DNA of 64,000 nucleotides from Nodosilinea nodulosa PCC 7104 (GCF_000309385.1 NZ_JH976537.1:3218540-3282539); one strand, 5' to 3'. Counted from the first letter of the stretch, positions 53,847 to 63,387 are shown. Program-made: numbers and translations. The notes: generated from the letters alone by a model not told the origin.

Positions 53847-56800
53847 ATGGGGCAACAATTATCTGCCTTGCTAAACCGAAGAATGTTCAGCCGCATTCCG
53901 CTGCGGCTGCTGATAGTGGTGCCTTTTGTAATCCAGGTGTCGGCGGCTGTAGGGCTGACGGGGTGGCTGTCGATGCTCCAGGGACAGCGGGCCGTGAATC
54001 AGGTGGCCAGCCAGCTGCGCACCTCGGTTTCGTACCACATTCAGTACAAGCTCCAGGACTTTTTGGCCACCTCCCATTTAGTCAACCAGCTCAACTTCGA
54101 CGCCATTGCCCTGGGCCAGATTGACCCGACCGACCAGGCCAGTCTGTTTCGCCACTTTATGCAGCAGTCGCGCACGTTTGACCACATCGACTCGATCTTT
54201 TTTGGCAACGCCAACGGCGAGTTTGTGGGCCATACCCGCCTGGGACAGACCTCTCACCAGATCATGCGGGCGGGGCCGTCGCTCGGTAATCAGATTCAGT
54301 TTGCGGAGGTGGATGAGACAACTGGCCAACCCACCACTGTCCTACAGACGACCCCCGGCTGGCAGACTCAAACCCGCCCCTGGTACCGGGCGGCGGTGCA
54401 GGCAGGGGGGCCGGTGTGGGGCGAAATTTTTCCCTATCACGCCTACCCGGTGCTGGCTATTTCTACCTCCAGGCCGGTCTACGACAACAAAGGCAAACTG
54501 GTCGGGGTGTTGGGCAACAACTTCTTTCTCACCCAGATCAGCAGCTTTTTGCGGCAGATGCCCATCAGTGAGCATGGTCAGGCTTTTGTGATGGAACGCT
54601 CTGGGCTGCTGGTGGCCACCTCCAACGATGCCGCCACCTATACGGTGGTAAAGGGCCACCCCCAACGCTCCTATGCGGTCACAAGCCCGGACCCGTCTAT
54701 TCGCGCCAGTGCCCAGCTCCTGCTTAACCAGTCGGGGGGAGACGGCCGCCGCATTGAACCCGAGCAGGCCGAGTTTTGGCTCAACCACGAACGACAGTTT
54801 ATGCAGGTGGCTACCCTCAGCGATGGCTATGGCCTTGACTGGCTGATTGTCGTGATTATGCCCGAAGACGATTTCATGGCCGAGATTAAGGCCAGTCGCC
54901 GCAATACCATTGCTCTGTGTGTGCTGGCGCTGGCCGGCGCGATCGCCTCTGGCCTCTACACCAGCCGCTGGATTACCCGGCCTCTAAGTGCCTTTGACTC
55001 AGCCTCGCGGGCCATTGCCGACGGCGACCTGAACCAGGCCATTGGCCCCATGGGGCTGCAAGAGCTGGAGGGGCTGGCCCAGGCCTTTAACCGCATGGCA
55101 GAGCGGTTGGAGGCGTCGTTTGGGGATCTACAGCAATCTAAAGCTGAGGTAGAGCGTGCTAACACTGAAATTCAGCAGCAAACGGCGTTGTTTCGCCTGA
55201 TGGCTGAAAATATGAGCGATCTGATCTGCCTGCACGACCTGGACGGCACCTATCTCTATGTCAGCCCTTCGGTGGAGTGGCTGCTGGGCTATGCGCCAGA
55301 GGCGCTGTTGGGGCTGCACCCCTGTAGTCTGGTTCATCCTGACGATTTGGCCCAGTGCCAGCGCTATCTGGAGCTGCATACCGATCAGCCGATCTCAGAC
55401 ATCGCCCCGGTGGTTTGCCGGATGCGCCATCACCGGGGCTACTACCTCTGGCTAGAGACGTTCACCCGTCCGATTGTCGACGGCACGGGGGCGGTGGTGC
55501 AGCTTCAGACCGCCTCGCGCAATGTCACCGAGCAGGTGAGAATGCGCCGCCAGCTTGAGCACGATGCCTGCCACGACGGACTGACTGGTCTGCCCAACCG
55601 CAAGCAGCTCCAGGAGCGGTTGGAGGCTTCTCTAACCCAGGCGCGCCAGCGCCTGGGCTATCGCTTTGCCCTGCTGTTTTTAGACATCGACCACTTTAAG
55701 GTGGTGAACGATAGCCTGGGCCACCTGATCGGCGACGAGCTGCTGATGGAGGTGGCTAGTCGGCTCAAGGCCGTGCTGCGACCCGTCGACCTGGCGGTGC
55801 GCCTGGGGGGCGATGAGTTTATTGTGCTGCTGGAGGATGTGGGCCATTTTGAGATGGCCCAGGCCATGGCCGAGCAAATTTTGGAGATGCTGCGCCAGCC
55901 GTTTCAGCTCAGCAGCCACCAGATGTTTGCGACTGTGAGCCTGGGGCTGGTGATGGGCGATGCCAGCTATCAGTCGGCCTCAGAGCTCATTCGCGATGCC
56001 GATACCGCCATGTATCGCGCCAAAGCTAGCGGGCGCGATGGGTATGAGGTGTTTGATCAGGGCATGCACGATCGCGCGATCGCCCGCCTTATCCTCGAAA
56101 CCGAACTGCGCCGCGCCCTACTCGACCATCGCGACGAGTTTGTGCTCTACTACCAGCCTATTGTCGACCTGAAAACCTCAGCGGTCAAAGGCTTTGAGGC
56201 CCTGGTGCGGTGGCAGCACCCAGAGCACGGTCTGGTGATGCCGGGCAGCTTTATTCCGGTAGCCGAAGAAACCGGCCTGATTGTGCCGCTCACCCACTGG
56301 CTGCTGGAGCTGGCCTGTCAGCAGATGGTGGTTTGGCAGCGCATCTACGCTCAGGCCGAGACGCTCACCGTGAGCGTAAACCTATCGGCCTTACAGCTGC
56401 ACAATACCGGACTGCTAGAACAGGTCGATGCGGTGCTCGCCAAGACCGGCCTCTCCCCCGGCAGCCTAGTGCTAGAAATTACGGAGAGCATGCTAATTGA
56501 CAACATTGACGAAACCATTGTCGTGCTCAACGGCCTGCGGCGGCGGGGTATTGCCCTCAGCATTGATGACTTTGGCACGGGCTATTCGTCCCTGAGCTAT
56601 CTGTATCGGTTTCCCATCAACACCCTCAAAATCGATCGCTCCTTTGTCAGCCAGATGGACACCAGCCCCAGCCACGAAAAAATTGTGCACACCATTATCA
56701 ACCTGGGGCGACAGCTCGGCTTTAGGGCGATCGCGGAAGGCATTGAAACCCCTCAACAGGTCAGCACCCTCAAGCGGTTGACCTGTGACTACGGGCAGGG

Positions 56801-56891
56801 GTACTGGTTTGGCAAACCCCAAACCGCCACCGACGTAGAGGCTTGGCTTATGCAGGCCAGTGCCTACTACCGCCCTCACTCGATCAGCTAA
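53847..56891 (+). CDS. Membrane Cache-HAMP-PAS-GGDEF-EAL cyclic-di-GMP enzyme
   Basis: 1014 residues. Order: membrane helix near 17-38; a double Cache sensor outside the membrane (about 45-340, PWYRAAVQAGGPVWGEIFPY); second helix near 352-372; HAMP (about 375-425); PAS (about 448-570); GGDEF (about 580-740) with RLGGDEF; EAL (about 765-1000) with FEALVRW, VNLSALQL, LEITESML, DDFGTGYSS, IDRSFV and AEGIET. Both active-site sets are complete, so it could make and destroy cyclic-di-GMP in response to an external ligand. It may govern motility, but the signal is unknown. Confidence 0.93.
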   Translation: MGQQLSALLNRRMFSRIPLRLLIVVPFVIQVSAAVGLTGWLSMLQGQRAVNQVASQLRTSVSYHIQYKLQDFLATSHLVNQLNFDAIALGQIDPTDQASLFRHFMQQSRTFDHIDSIFFGNANGEFVGHTRLGQTSHQIMRAGPSLGNQIQFAEVDETTGQPTTVLQTTPGWQTQTRPWYRAAVQAGGPVWGEIFPYHAYPVLAISTSRPVYDNKGKLVGVLGNNFFLTQISSFLRQMPISEHGQAFVMERSGLLVATSNDAATYTVVKGHPQRSYAVTSPDPSIRASAQLLLNQSGGDGRRIEPEQAEFWLNHERQFMQVATLSDGYGLDWLIVVIMPEDDFMAEIKASRRNTIALCVLALAGAIASGLYTSRWITRPLSAFDSASRAIADGDLNQAIGPMGLQELEGLAQAFNRMAERLEASFGDLQQSKAEVERANTEIQQQTALFRLMAENMSDLICLHDLDGTYLYVSPSVEWLLGYAPEALLGLHPCSLVHPDDLAQCQRYLELHTDQPISDIAPVVCRMRHHRGYYLWLETFTRPIVDGTGAVVQLQTASRNVTEQVRMRRQLEHDACHDGLTGLPNRKQLQERLEASLTQARQRLGYRFALLFLDIDHFKVVNDSLGHLIGDELLMEVASRLKAVLRPVDLAVRLGGDEFIVLLEDVGHFEMAQAMAEQILEMLRQPFQLSSHQMFATVSLGLVMGDASYQSASELIRDADTAMYRAKASGRDGYEVFDQGMHDRAIARLILETELRRALLDHRDEFVLYYQPIVDLKTSAVKGFEALVRWQHPEHGLVMPGSFIPVAEETGLIVPLTHWLLELACQQMVVWQRIYAQAETLTVSVNLSALQLHNTGLLEQVDAVLAKTGLSPGSLVLEITESMLIDNIDETIVVLNGLRRRGIALSIDDFGTGYSSLSYLYRFPINTLKIDRSFVSQMDTSPSHEKIVHTIINLGRQLGFRAIAEGIETPQQVSTLKRLTCDYGQGYWFGKPQTATDVEAWLMQASAYYRPHSIS

Positions 56892-57099
56892 GCCGACGAT
56901 CTACCCAGCGTTTGGCCTTATAGATGGCCTCCGACCGACTCACCACCCCCGGCACCGCTACGGCACAGCCTGTGTCGTGGGTGGCCCACACTGCATACAG
57001 GGGAATGCCGTTTTCTGTGCTTTGGTCTAGCTCAAGGCAAAAGCCTCGATAGGTGAACGAGAGCACCACGTGGGGGAAATCTGGGTCGGCAAACAGCAT
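56884..57099 (-). CDS. Small conserved-looking protein, unknown
   Basis: 71 residues: MLFADPDFPHVVLSFTYRGF, CLELDQSTENGIPLYAVWATHDTGCAVAVPG, SRSEAIYKAKRWVDRRL. It has a strand-rich middle and an amphipathic C-terminal helix. It ends within the last eight bases of the opposing EAL gene. I recognise no family. Codon use matches core genes and it resembles short cyanobacterial hypotheticals. Confidence 0.65.
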   Translation of the reverse strand: MLFADPDFPHVVLSFTYRGFCLELDQSTENGIPLYAVWATHDTGCAVAVPGVVSRSEAIYKAKRWVDRRLS

Positions 57100-57244
57100 A
57101 GGGTGTTTTCAGCGATAAGGTTTGCGCTCAGGCTCCGGGGCTGGCTTAGACCTTCAACCCTGGGTCTTGTGCCTTGACCTCCAGGGGGCGGCTGCGATCG
57201 CCCCCCGGAGGTTAAAGAGCTACAGCGTTAGCGTAGCCGCCAGC

Positions 57245-57844
57245 CTAGGCTGCAGCGAGGTTGCTGGCGGCAAAATCCCAGTTCACAACGCTTTTGAGAA
57301 AGCTCTCAATGTAGTCAGGGCGCTTGTTTTGGTAGTCAAGGTAGTAGGCGTGCTCCCACACATCCATTGTCAGCAGGGGCACCTGCCCGGCGGTGAGGGG
57401 GTTGTCGGCATTGAGGGTTTTGGTCACCTTGAGGGTGCCGTTGTCGAGCACCAGCCAGGCCCAGCCGCTGCCAAACTGGGTTGCACCAGCCTGCTTAAAC
57501 GCCTCGCTGAATTTGTCAAAGCTGCCGAAGTCAGCATTAATTTTGGTGGCCAGATCGCCACTGGGTAGACCACCGCCATTGGGTTTCATCGACTGCCAGT
57601 AGAAGGTGTGGTTCCAGGCCTGGGCAGCGTTGTTGAAAAGGCCTTGCTGAGAACTGTCGCCAGCGATCGCCCTAATCACGTCCTCAATGGACTGACTGTC
57701 GTGGTCAGTGCCTTTGACTGCATCGTTGTACTTGCTCACGTAGGCAGCATGGTGCTTATCGTGGTGAAACTCGAGCGTGCTTTTGGAGATATAGGGGGCG
57801 AGCGCATCGTAGGCGTAGGGCAGCGCGGGTAGTTCGTAGGCCAT
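57245..57844 (-). CDS. sodB: Iron superoxide dismutase
   Basis: 199 residues from ATG 57844, converting superoxide to peroxide and oxygen. Metal ligands: His in LEFHHDKHHAAYV, His in AQAWNHTFYW, Asp in LLTMDVWEHAYYLDYQN and His in the same block. The residue sequence AGATQFGSGWAWLV and WNHTFYWQSMKPNGGG favour the Fe-type of cyanobacteria over Mn. Cytoplasmic, with no signal peptide. A hydrophobic 11-residue extension in the longer frame is not used. Confidence 0.94.
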   Translation of the reverse strand: MAYELPALPYAYDALAPYISKSTLEFHHDKHHAAYVSKYNDAVKGTDHDSQSIEDVIRAIAGDSSQQGLFNNAAQAWNHTFYWQSMKPNGGGLPSGDLATKINADFGSFDKFSEAFKQAGATQFGSGWAWLVLDNGTLKVTKTLNADNPLTAGQVPLLTMDVWEHAYYLDYQNKRPDYIESFLKSVVNWDFAASNLAAA

Positions 57845-57974
57845 GGGGACTCCTGGGGTAAAAGCCAGTGGCATCATACGGTGTACCCCCTGCTAAAAAC
57901 TATCCCCCTGGGGTGGAGGGGGATAGGCTCAAGCCCTGACCAGGTTAAGATCTGGGCCTAGCGCGGCGATCGAC

Positions 57975-58406
57975 TCAGCCCTGAATCGCCACGAGTTCAA
58001 TGTCAAAAATTAGGGTCTCGCCTGCCAGGGGATGGTTGGCGTCAAGGGTGACATCGGCCTCCGATACATCGGTGACCATGACCGGCACCATCTGGCCCTG
58101 GGGGCCCTGGAGCTGGAGCTGAATGCCAACATCGAGGGGAATATCATCGGGGATTTGGCGGCGCTCGACCACCATCACCATTTCTTCGCGGTGGGGACCG
58201 TAGGCGTTTTCGGCGGCAATTACCTCGGTTTTGGCGTCGCCGGGGGCCATGCCCACGACGGCGGCCTCAAAGCCGGGGATGACTTCGCCGTTGCCGATCG
58301 CAAACTCTAGGGGGGCGCGATCGCGCGATGAGTCAAACACGGTGCCGTCTTCGAGCTTGCCGGTGTAGTGAATCGAAACGCTATCGCCTGTCTTGGCCTG
58401 GGTCAT
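57975..58406 (-). CDS. SlyD-like FKBP-type peptidyl-prolyl isomerase
   Basis: 143 residues. DSVSIHYTGKLEDGTVFDSSRDRAPLEFAIGNGEVIPGFE is the FKBP half. PGDAKTEVIAAENAYGPHREEMVMVV leads to the insert-in-flap (IF) domain, which gives SlyD chaperone activity, and LDANHPLAGETLIFDIEL closes the FKBP fold. Unlike E. coli SlyD it lacks a histidine-rich C-terminal tail, so no nickel role is evident. It sits upstream of an IS4-type insertion. Confidence 0.92.
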   Translation of the reverse strand: MTQAKTGDSVSIHYTGKLEDGTVFDSSRDRAPLEFAIGNGEVIPGFEAAVVGMAPGDAKTEVIAAENAYGPHREEMVMVVERRQIPDDIPLDVGIQLQLQGPQGQMVPVMVTDVSEADVTLDANHPLAGETLIFDIELVAIQG

Positions 58407-58618
58407 AGCACTATCCTTGCGATGAATGGGGCTTTTTGCTTTTCTTTTTTCTTATAGGTCGCAAACGCTAGTCGCAAACTTTCACACTCACGCTAACGGG
58501 CATTTGATGGAACCCCAGCAATACTAGAGATTTTCCTAAGGTTTCGGGCTGTGCGCCCAACCGAGTGCCCCTGCCTCCAGCGCACTTAGATCGTTAAACC
58601 CCTTGGTATGCTGTAACC

Positions 58619-59941
58619 CTTAACGGGTGACAACATACCTAAAGCGCTTGCTGCATCAGGGATAGAGCATAGAAACCTCGCTGAAAATAGCGGTGTTTGT
58701 GGGGTTTGAGTGCTATCAGGTGGCGCGCCCAGTCGGCCCATAATTCCATGGCATAGATCCAGCGATGGCCATAGAGGCCGAGACTAAAATCACTCTGGCG
58801 AGGCGTCTTGTCGTGGTGCTCTTGGATACGCCCAGCATACTGCTCTACCCCGAGGTGTTTCATCTGCTGCCCATACATCGTGGCCCAACTGTAGGCCAAG
58901 GCGATCAGCAACACTAAGGCTAAAAACCGAGAGTCATTCACCTTGGCATTTTCCAGGTGATAGCCGCCCGTCTTGCAATCTTTGAAGAACTGTTCAATGC
59001 CCCAGCGACACCGATAGACCGCTAAGGTTCGTGCCAAGGTAGGCAAATTAGACAAGATATACCAGGGCTCTTTAGGCCCCTTTTGGCGGTACTTTCGCTT
59101 CCAATAGACGGCTAAGTTAAAGGGGCCAAGGCCATCGCCTTTATTGCACAAAATGCCCTGATAAAACCGAGACTGTCCTGGCTGGAAGCCCAGGTCTCTG
59201 AGCACACGGTAGTCGCCTTCAGAATCGGTTTGGAAATGAAGCGCTTTTTTCTGCCGGAGCGCAAAGAACACCCCTCGCTTATCCAACCAGGCCGCCAGTT
59301 TAGGGCTATGGAACTCCCGGTCACCCAGCACGAGCACCGGATAAGACTTGAACAAGGATAGGGCCGTTTTGAGGAGTCGCTGTTGCGTTGTTAGGTCACT
59401 ACTGCCCGTCTGCCCTAACAACTCCCAATAGACGGGTAAGGCGTGAGTCCCCCATACCACGCTGACCATAAAGATATTCCGTCCTCTCCATTCCGTGCGG
59501 TCGATAGCCAGAATCCAATAGCCATATTGATGATGTTTGAGCGTTCTTAGACGGCGGCGTTGGTCGCGGTTCAACCCCCGTCCCGTTTGCACTTGCCGAA
59601 TCCAATACTTGAGCAGTGGAAACCACAGCACCTTGAGGGTAAGTTTTGGCAGCGCTAAAAATCGCTGTAAGTTGCGTTTTCGACTTTGATACTGAATCGG
59701 CTGAGGAAAGACGCTGGCTAACACCGAGAGTTTGACCTGTCGGTGGGCCTGTAGCAATAGCAACAACAGCTGCAAGGTCAAGTACTGGGCTTCACTCAGG
59801 TGGGTGCGAAGGGTGGTTTGGTAGAATGCAGGAAACATATTGATTAGGGGGAGCCGCATTGGGGTTCCCTATTTTTTTGCCCCTCCATTGTCTCAAACCC
59901 TTATACCGTATGATGTTGATGGCCCTTGTCACCCGTTAAGG
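58619..59941 (-). mobile_element. IS4-family insertion sequence, 1323 bp, with 9-bp target duplication
   Basis: Inverted ends CTTAACGGGTGACAA match on both sides, and the 9-bp direct repeat GCTGTAACC flanks it (58610-58618 and 59942-59950). It lies between the FKBP gene and the TIGR02587 gene, with its transposase on the minus strand. It is intact and so probably recent. Confidence 0.93.
58639..59859 (-). CDS. IS4-family transposase
   Basis: 406 residues. The signature Y-x2-R-x3-E-x6-K occurs as YRCRWGIEQFFKDCK. Other DDE residues: ILAIDRTEWRG (Asp) and VLGDREFHSPKLAAWL (Asp). The N-terminus MRLPLINMFPAFYQTTLRTH and the HLIALKPHKHRYFQRGFYALSL tail are typical of the group. The frame is intact. 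Confidence 0.93.
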   Translation of the reverse strand: MRLPLINMFPAFYQTTLRTHLSEAQYLTLQLLLLLLQAHRQVKLSVLASVFPQPIQYQSRKRNLQRFLALPKLTLKVLWFPLLKYWIRQVQTGRGLNRDQRRRLRTLKHHQYGYWILAIDRTEWRGRNIFMVSVVWGTHALPVYWELLGQTGSSDLTTQQRLLKTALSLFKSYPVLVLGDREFHSPKLAAWLDKRGVFFALRQKKALHFQTDSEGDYRVLRDLGFQPGQSRFYQGILCNKGDGLGPFNLAVYWKRKYRQKGPKEPWYILSNLPTLARTLAVYRCRWGIEQFFKDCKTGGYHLENAKVNDSRFLALVLLIALAYSWATMYGQQMKHLGVEQYAGRIQEHHDKTPRQSDFSLGLYGHRWIYAMELWADWARHLIALKPHKHRYFQRGFYALSLMQQAL

Positions 59942-59994
59942 CTGTAACCACAGACAGGTAATGCCCAACCAGCTTATTCCAGAGATCCTTTACC

Positions 59995-60894
59995 ATGGGC
60001 CAGCCCATAGACAGCGTCGGTGATCAGGCTACCCCCAACCCATGGCTGGCAGAGTTTCAGGCTATTTTGCAGGGGGCGGCAGGGGGCTTTTTGTTTGGTA
60101 TTCCGCTGCTGTACACCGTTGAGGTGTGGGCCATTGGCGAGGCCACGAGCCCCCGCTGGCTGCTGCTGGTGCTGGCCACTACCCTGGTGGTGGTAGGCTT
60201 ACTCACCCAGGTCGAAGGGTTTCGCCAAACCCTCACTCTGCAACCCCTAGAGGTCTTTCTAGAAAGCATTGAGGCGGTAGCTATTGGGGTTGTTTGCGCG
60301 ACGCTGGCCCTGGTGCTGCTGCGGCGCATCACCCTGGATACCCCCCTGGCCGAGGGGCTGGGCAAGGTGGTGTTTGAGGCGGTGCCCTTTGCCCTGGGGG
60401 TGGCCCTGGCGAGGTCAACGCTGCAGGGCAATCGGGGGCGCGATCGCCGCACCACCGCTCCCCTATCGCGCCGTCTGGTCTCCCCTACCCTGGCCAATCT
60501 GCGCGATGCCCTGGTCGATTTTGACGCCGCTCTGATTGGCGCGGTGCTGATTGCCTTTAGCATTGCCCCCACCGAGGAAGTGCCGCTGCTGGCCGCTGCC
60601 CTGCCGCCCCTGTGGCTGCTGCTGATTATGGCGGCATCCCTGGGTCTTTCCTACGCGATCGTGTTTGCCTCGGGCTTTACCGATCGCACCGAGCGGCGGC
60701 AGCGGGGGCTGGTGTTTAGCCCCATGACCGAAACCCTGGTGGCCTACCTGGTGGCGCTGCTGGCCTCGGTGACCATGCTGGTGCTGTTTCAGCAGCTCAA
60801 CCCCAGCGACCCCTGGCCTGAGTGGCTGAGAGATGTCTTAGTTTTGGGCCTGCCCGCCTCCATTGGCGGGGCCGCAGGGCGTATCCTGATCTAA
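59995..60894 (+). CDS. TIGR02587 (DUF2391) family membrane protein
   Basis: 299 residues with about seven membrane helices. Diagnostic: ILQGAAGGFLFGIPLLYTVEVW at the start, EVWAIGEATSPRWLL, AIGVVCATLALVLLRRI, SIAPTEEVPLLAAALPPLWLL and FSPMTETLVAYLVALLASVTMLVLFQQ. This family is widespread in cyanobacteria and has no known function. The stop TAA overlaps the next start (TAATG), so the two are co-translated. The family is normally paired with TIGR02588, seen next. Confidence 0.9.
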   Translation: MGQPIDSVGDQATPNPWLAEFQAILQGAAGGFLFGIPLLYTVEVWAIGEATSPRWLLLVLATTLVVVGLLTQVEGFRQTLTLQPLEVFLESIEAVAIGVVCATLALVLLRRITLDTPLAEGLGKVVFEAVPFALGVALARSTLQGNRGRDRRTTAPLSRRLVSPTLANLRDALVDFDAALIGAVLIAFSIAPTEEVPLLAAALPPLWLLLIMAASLGLSYAIVFASGFTDRTERRQRGLVFSPMTETLVAYLVALLASVTMLVLFQQLNPSDPWPEWLRDVLVLGLPASIGGAAGRILI

Positions 60895-61340
60895 TGGATT
60901 TGCCAAATTCTTCCGCCAGTTCAAATTCTGCTCCAGCGACCAGCGAAGCCTCGGGCCGCTTTGCCCAACGCTCTGCCGCCGAGTGGCTGACGTTTGTGGT
61001 GGCCTCCGTGATTTTGCTGGTGCTGGTGGGGCTGATTCTCTTTGATTGGCAGACCAACCAAAATCGCCCGCCCGCCTTTGCGGTGGCGGTTTCTGAGGCG
61101 GTGCGCGTCACCGATGGCCGCTACTACGTGCCCTTTGCCATTACCAATACCGGCGGCCGCATTGCCCGCATGGTGCAGGTGACGGCTGAGCTGCACAGTG
61201 CTGGGGCAGACGATGAAACCGGCGAGCAGCAGATCGACTTTCTCTCGGGCCACGAAACCAAGGCGGGCAGCTTTGTGTTTACCCACGATCCCCAGGGGGG
61301 CGATCTGGTGGTGCGGGTGGCCAGCTATCGGCTACCGTAG
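60894..61340 (+). CDS. TIGR02588 family protein
   Basis: 148 residues. A disordered Ser-rich N-terminus, one membrane helix (AEWLTFVVASVILLVLVGLIL, about 30-50), then a beta-rich outside domain (PPAFAVAVSEAVRVTDGRYYVPFAITNTGG to VTAELHS) ending with GQ-type FLSGHETKAGSFVF. This is the TIGR02588 family, partner of TIGR02587. Translationally coupled by TAATG. The function of the pair is unknown. Confidence 0.9.
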   Translation: MDLPNSSASSNSAPATSEASGRFAQRSAAEWLTFVVASVILLVLVGLILFDWQTNQNRPPAFAVAVSEAVRVTDGRYYVPFAITNTGGRIARMVQVTAELHSAGADDETGEQQIDFLSGHETKAGSFVFTHDPQGGDLVVRVASYRLP

Positions 61341-61393
61341 AATGCTTTGGGGTGGGGCGCAAAGGCATCCCTGTATGGAAATAAGGGGGGTGC

Positions 61394-62326
61394 ATGCTCG
61401 GCTACGTTCTAATTTTGCTGGCAACGGTGTGCTTTGGGGCCCAAAATCTGATTACACGGGTGCTGTTTGTTCCCTCTAACCTGCTGGGGCTGCTGGAGAC
61501 AGGCGGCTTTGTGGAACCGACCCTGCCCAACTCGTTTTTGCTGATGTTTATGCGCATGGCGGTGGGGGTGCCGCTGATGGCCCTGCTGCTGCCGCCGGTA
61601 TATCCTCCCCTGTGGAGCGATCTGCGCCGTCTGAGCTCCCCCAGCTACCGCCGCGAACTCTACCTGGCTCTGGTGGGCGGCGGGCTGATGTTTTCGTACC
61701 TGGCCCTGCTGTACGTAGCGGTGGGGCGAATTGCGGCGGGGATTGCCCTAACGCTGTTTTTCACCTTTCCGGTGTACACGGCTCTGCTGGCCTGGTACTG
61801 GTTTGGCCACCGCCCCAGCCTCAGCCGCTGGGGCATTTTGGCGCTAATTCTGCTGGGCAGCGCCCTGACAATTCCCATGACCGGGGCCGCGATCGAGAGC
61901 TGGCTGGGGGTGGTCTTTGGCCTGGCCTCGGGCGTGGTGTACGCCTTTTACACCGTGATCGCCCAAAAGGCCTTTGAGACCTTTCACCCGGTGCCGTTTA
62001 CGGGCATTAGCTTTGCGGTGACCCTGGTGCTGTCGGCGGGCTGCCTGCTGCTGTGGCCCGGCGATCTGGCGGGGCTGCTGTGGCCCGCGCTGTGGGTGGG
62101 GGGGCTGCTGTCGGCGATCGCGACTCTGACCGGCCACGTGCTCAACAACCTGGGCATTCGCACGGTGGGGGCCACCGCTGCCTCCATGCTCGGGGCCGCC
62201 AACCCGGCCCTGACCGCCGTGCTCGCCTGGGGCCTCCTGCAAGAGCAGCTCTCGCTGGTGCAGGGGCTAGGGGTTCTGCTCGTGACCGTCAGCGTGGGCC
62301 TGCTGAGCCTGACTAAGCCTGCCTAG
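61394..62326 (+). CDS. EamA/DMT-family transporter
   Basis: 310 residues with ten predicted helices in two EamA repeats (about 3-155 and 165-305). The N-terminal repeat has FGAQNLITRVLF and MRMAVGVPLMALL. The second has FGLASGVVYAFYTVIAQKAFE and GATAASMLGAANPALTAVLAWGLLQEQLS, the usual proline-containing signature (xxNPxxxxxLxxxxLxE). It probably exports or imports small metabolites. The substrate cannot be read from sequence. It starts 53 bases after the TIGR02588 gene. Confidence 0.92.
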   Translation: MLGYVLILLATVCFGAQNLITRVLFVPSNLLGLLETGGFVEPTLPNSFLLMFMRMAVGVPLMALLLPPVYPPLWSDLRRLSSPSYRRELYLALVGGGLMFSYLALLYVAVGRIAAGIALTLFFTFPVYTALLAWYWFGHRPSLSRWGILALILLGSALTIPMTGAAIESWLGVVFGLASGVVYAFYTVIAQKAFETFHPVPFTGISFAVTLVLSAGCLLLWPGDLAGLLWPALWVGGLLSAIATLTGHVLNNLGIRTVGATAASMLGAANPALTAVLAWGLLQEQLSLVQGLGVLLVTVSVGLLSLTKPA

Positions 62327-62346
62327 TCGCCCTGTCGCGCGGTCCT

Positions 62347-63387
62347 TTAGCTCGATAAATAGGGCGTATTGAAATCAAACTCCACCAGCGTTTCATCCAC
62401 ATCTAGGGCCAGAAAGTTGTCCAGGGCAATGTAGTACCACCGCAGCGACGAGGCAAGATCTGCCTTCATGGGCTTAAAGCCCAGCGCCGCTGCAAAGGCC
62501 TCCAAGCTGGGATGAATTGTGATGGTATAGATATCGCTGAGATTGGGAAACTCCTGCTGCATGGCGCTCAATGTCGCCTGGGAATCTGCCAAGAACTCAC
62601 ACACATTCGAGTAAGACCAGTACTCGGGTTTGAACTGCCAGGCCCGCACAAACACCACGTAGCAATCTGGATCACCAGACGCTGCCAGCTGAATCGGGTC
62701 GGCATCATTGAGCGTGACCAGATGGAGACTGGCACTCGGGGGGCTGTGAAACATGGCCTCAGAGTCGGGATGGGCGGGATAAAAGGCCGCAAAGCCAACC
62801 GGCGCAGCATCCGTGACCTGCCTCAGCACCCTCAATCCCTGGGGATATTGGGTTGCCCATCGCCGCAGAACCCGGGTGATTTTAAACGATGCACCCTCGG
62901 TGCGCTGGCTGACCCAGCTGTAGCTTTCATCCATAAACGACGCGACGAGGGGGGCATCTCTGCGGGCATCAAAGGCATCTGCCTTGACCTCGGTTGGCTT
63001 GTCAGGCGGGGTCTGAGGCAGAAAGCTGGGCGGAATCTGCAAACTCAACTGAGACGGATAGCCATCGAAGGTCGTTCGTTTTACCAAGTGCTTTCTCACC
63101 AGCTGATTGATCATCAGCCCAGCGGCGCGCTCGCTTCCCCGCGCCTGGTCTGCATAAAACAGATCGGCGGCTTCGCTGTGGGAGCAGGTGAGTTGGTTAA
63201 CCTCTGGGCTGAGGGTCTGGAGCGGACTTTGATCTTTTTGATAGCAGGCATAGGCCCAAAGTCTGACAAAGCAAATAGCCTGCCGCCGCGTCAAGCCAGA
63301 CTGCCCCGTCACCTGATCTACGTAGCGACGCTGAACCTCCGACGGAAACCAATGATTGATCTCTCCAGCGGCGGGAACGGTGGGCAT
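62347..63387 (-). CDS. Protein of unknown function with a winged-helix-like N-terminus and acyltransferase-like C-terminus
   Basis: 346 residues from ATG 63387 with a strong AGGAGGTTG site. Residues about 10-125 are helical (QRRYVDQVTGQSGLTRRQAI and LVRKHLVKRTTFDGYP) and look like a winged helix. Residues about 135-346 alternate strands and helices (ASFKITRVLRRWATQ, VGFAAFYPAHPDSEAMF, LAASGDPDCYVVFVRAWQF, YTITIHPSLEAFAAALGFKPMK), like a GNAT fold. This is by eye, without a motif that proves activity. The longer frame from 63474 is not needed. Confidence 0.7.
   Translation of the reverse strand: MPTVPAAGEINHWFPSEVQRRYVDQVTGQSGLTRRQAICFVRLWAYACYQKDQSPLQTLSPEVNQLTCSHSEAADLFYADQARGSERAAGLMINQLVRKHLVKRTTFDGYPSQLSLQIPPSFLPQTPPDKPTEVKADAFDARRDAPLVASFMDESYSWVSQRTEGASFKITRVLRRWATQYPQGLRVLRQVTDAAPVGFAAFYPAHPDSEAMFHSPPSASLHLVTLNDADPIQLAASGDPDCYVVFVRAWQFKPEYWSYSNVCEFLADSQATLSAMQQEFPNLSDIYTITIHPSLEAFAAALGFKPMKADLASSLRWYYIALDNFLALDVDETLVEFDFNTPYLSS

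Noticed and set aside
54342..54788. Minus-strand frame opposite the GGDEF/EAL gene
   Set aside because: It is a shadow frame with no motif, and the plus-strand gene is complete.
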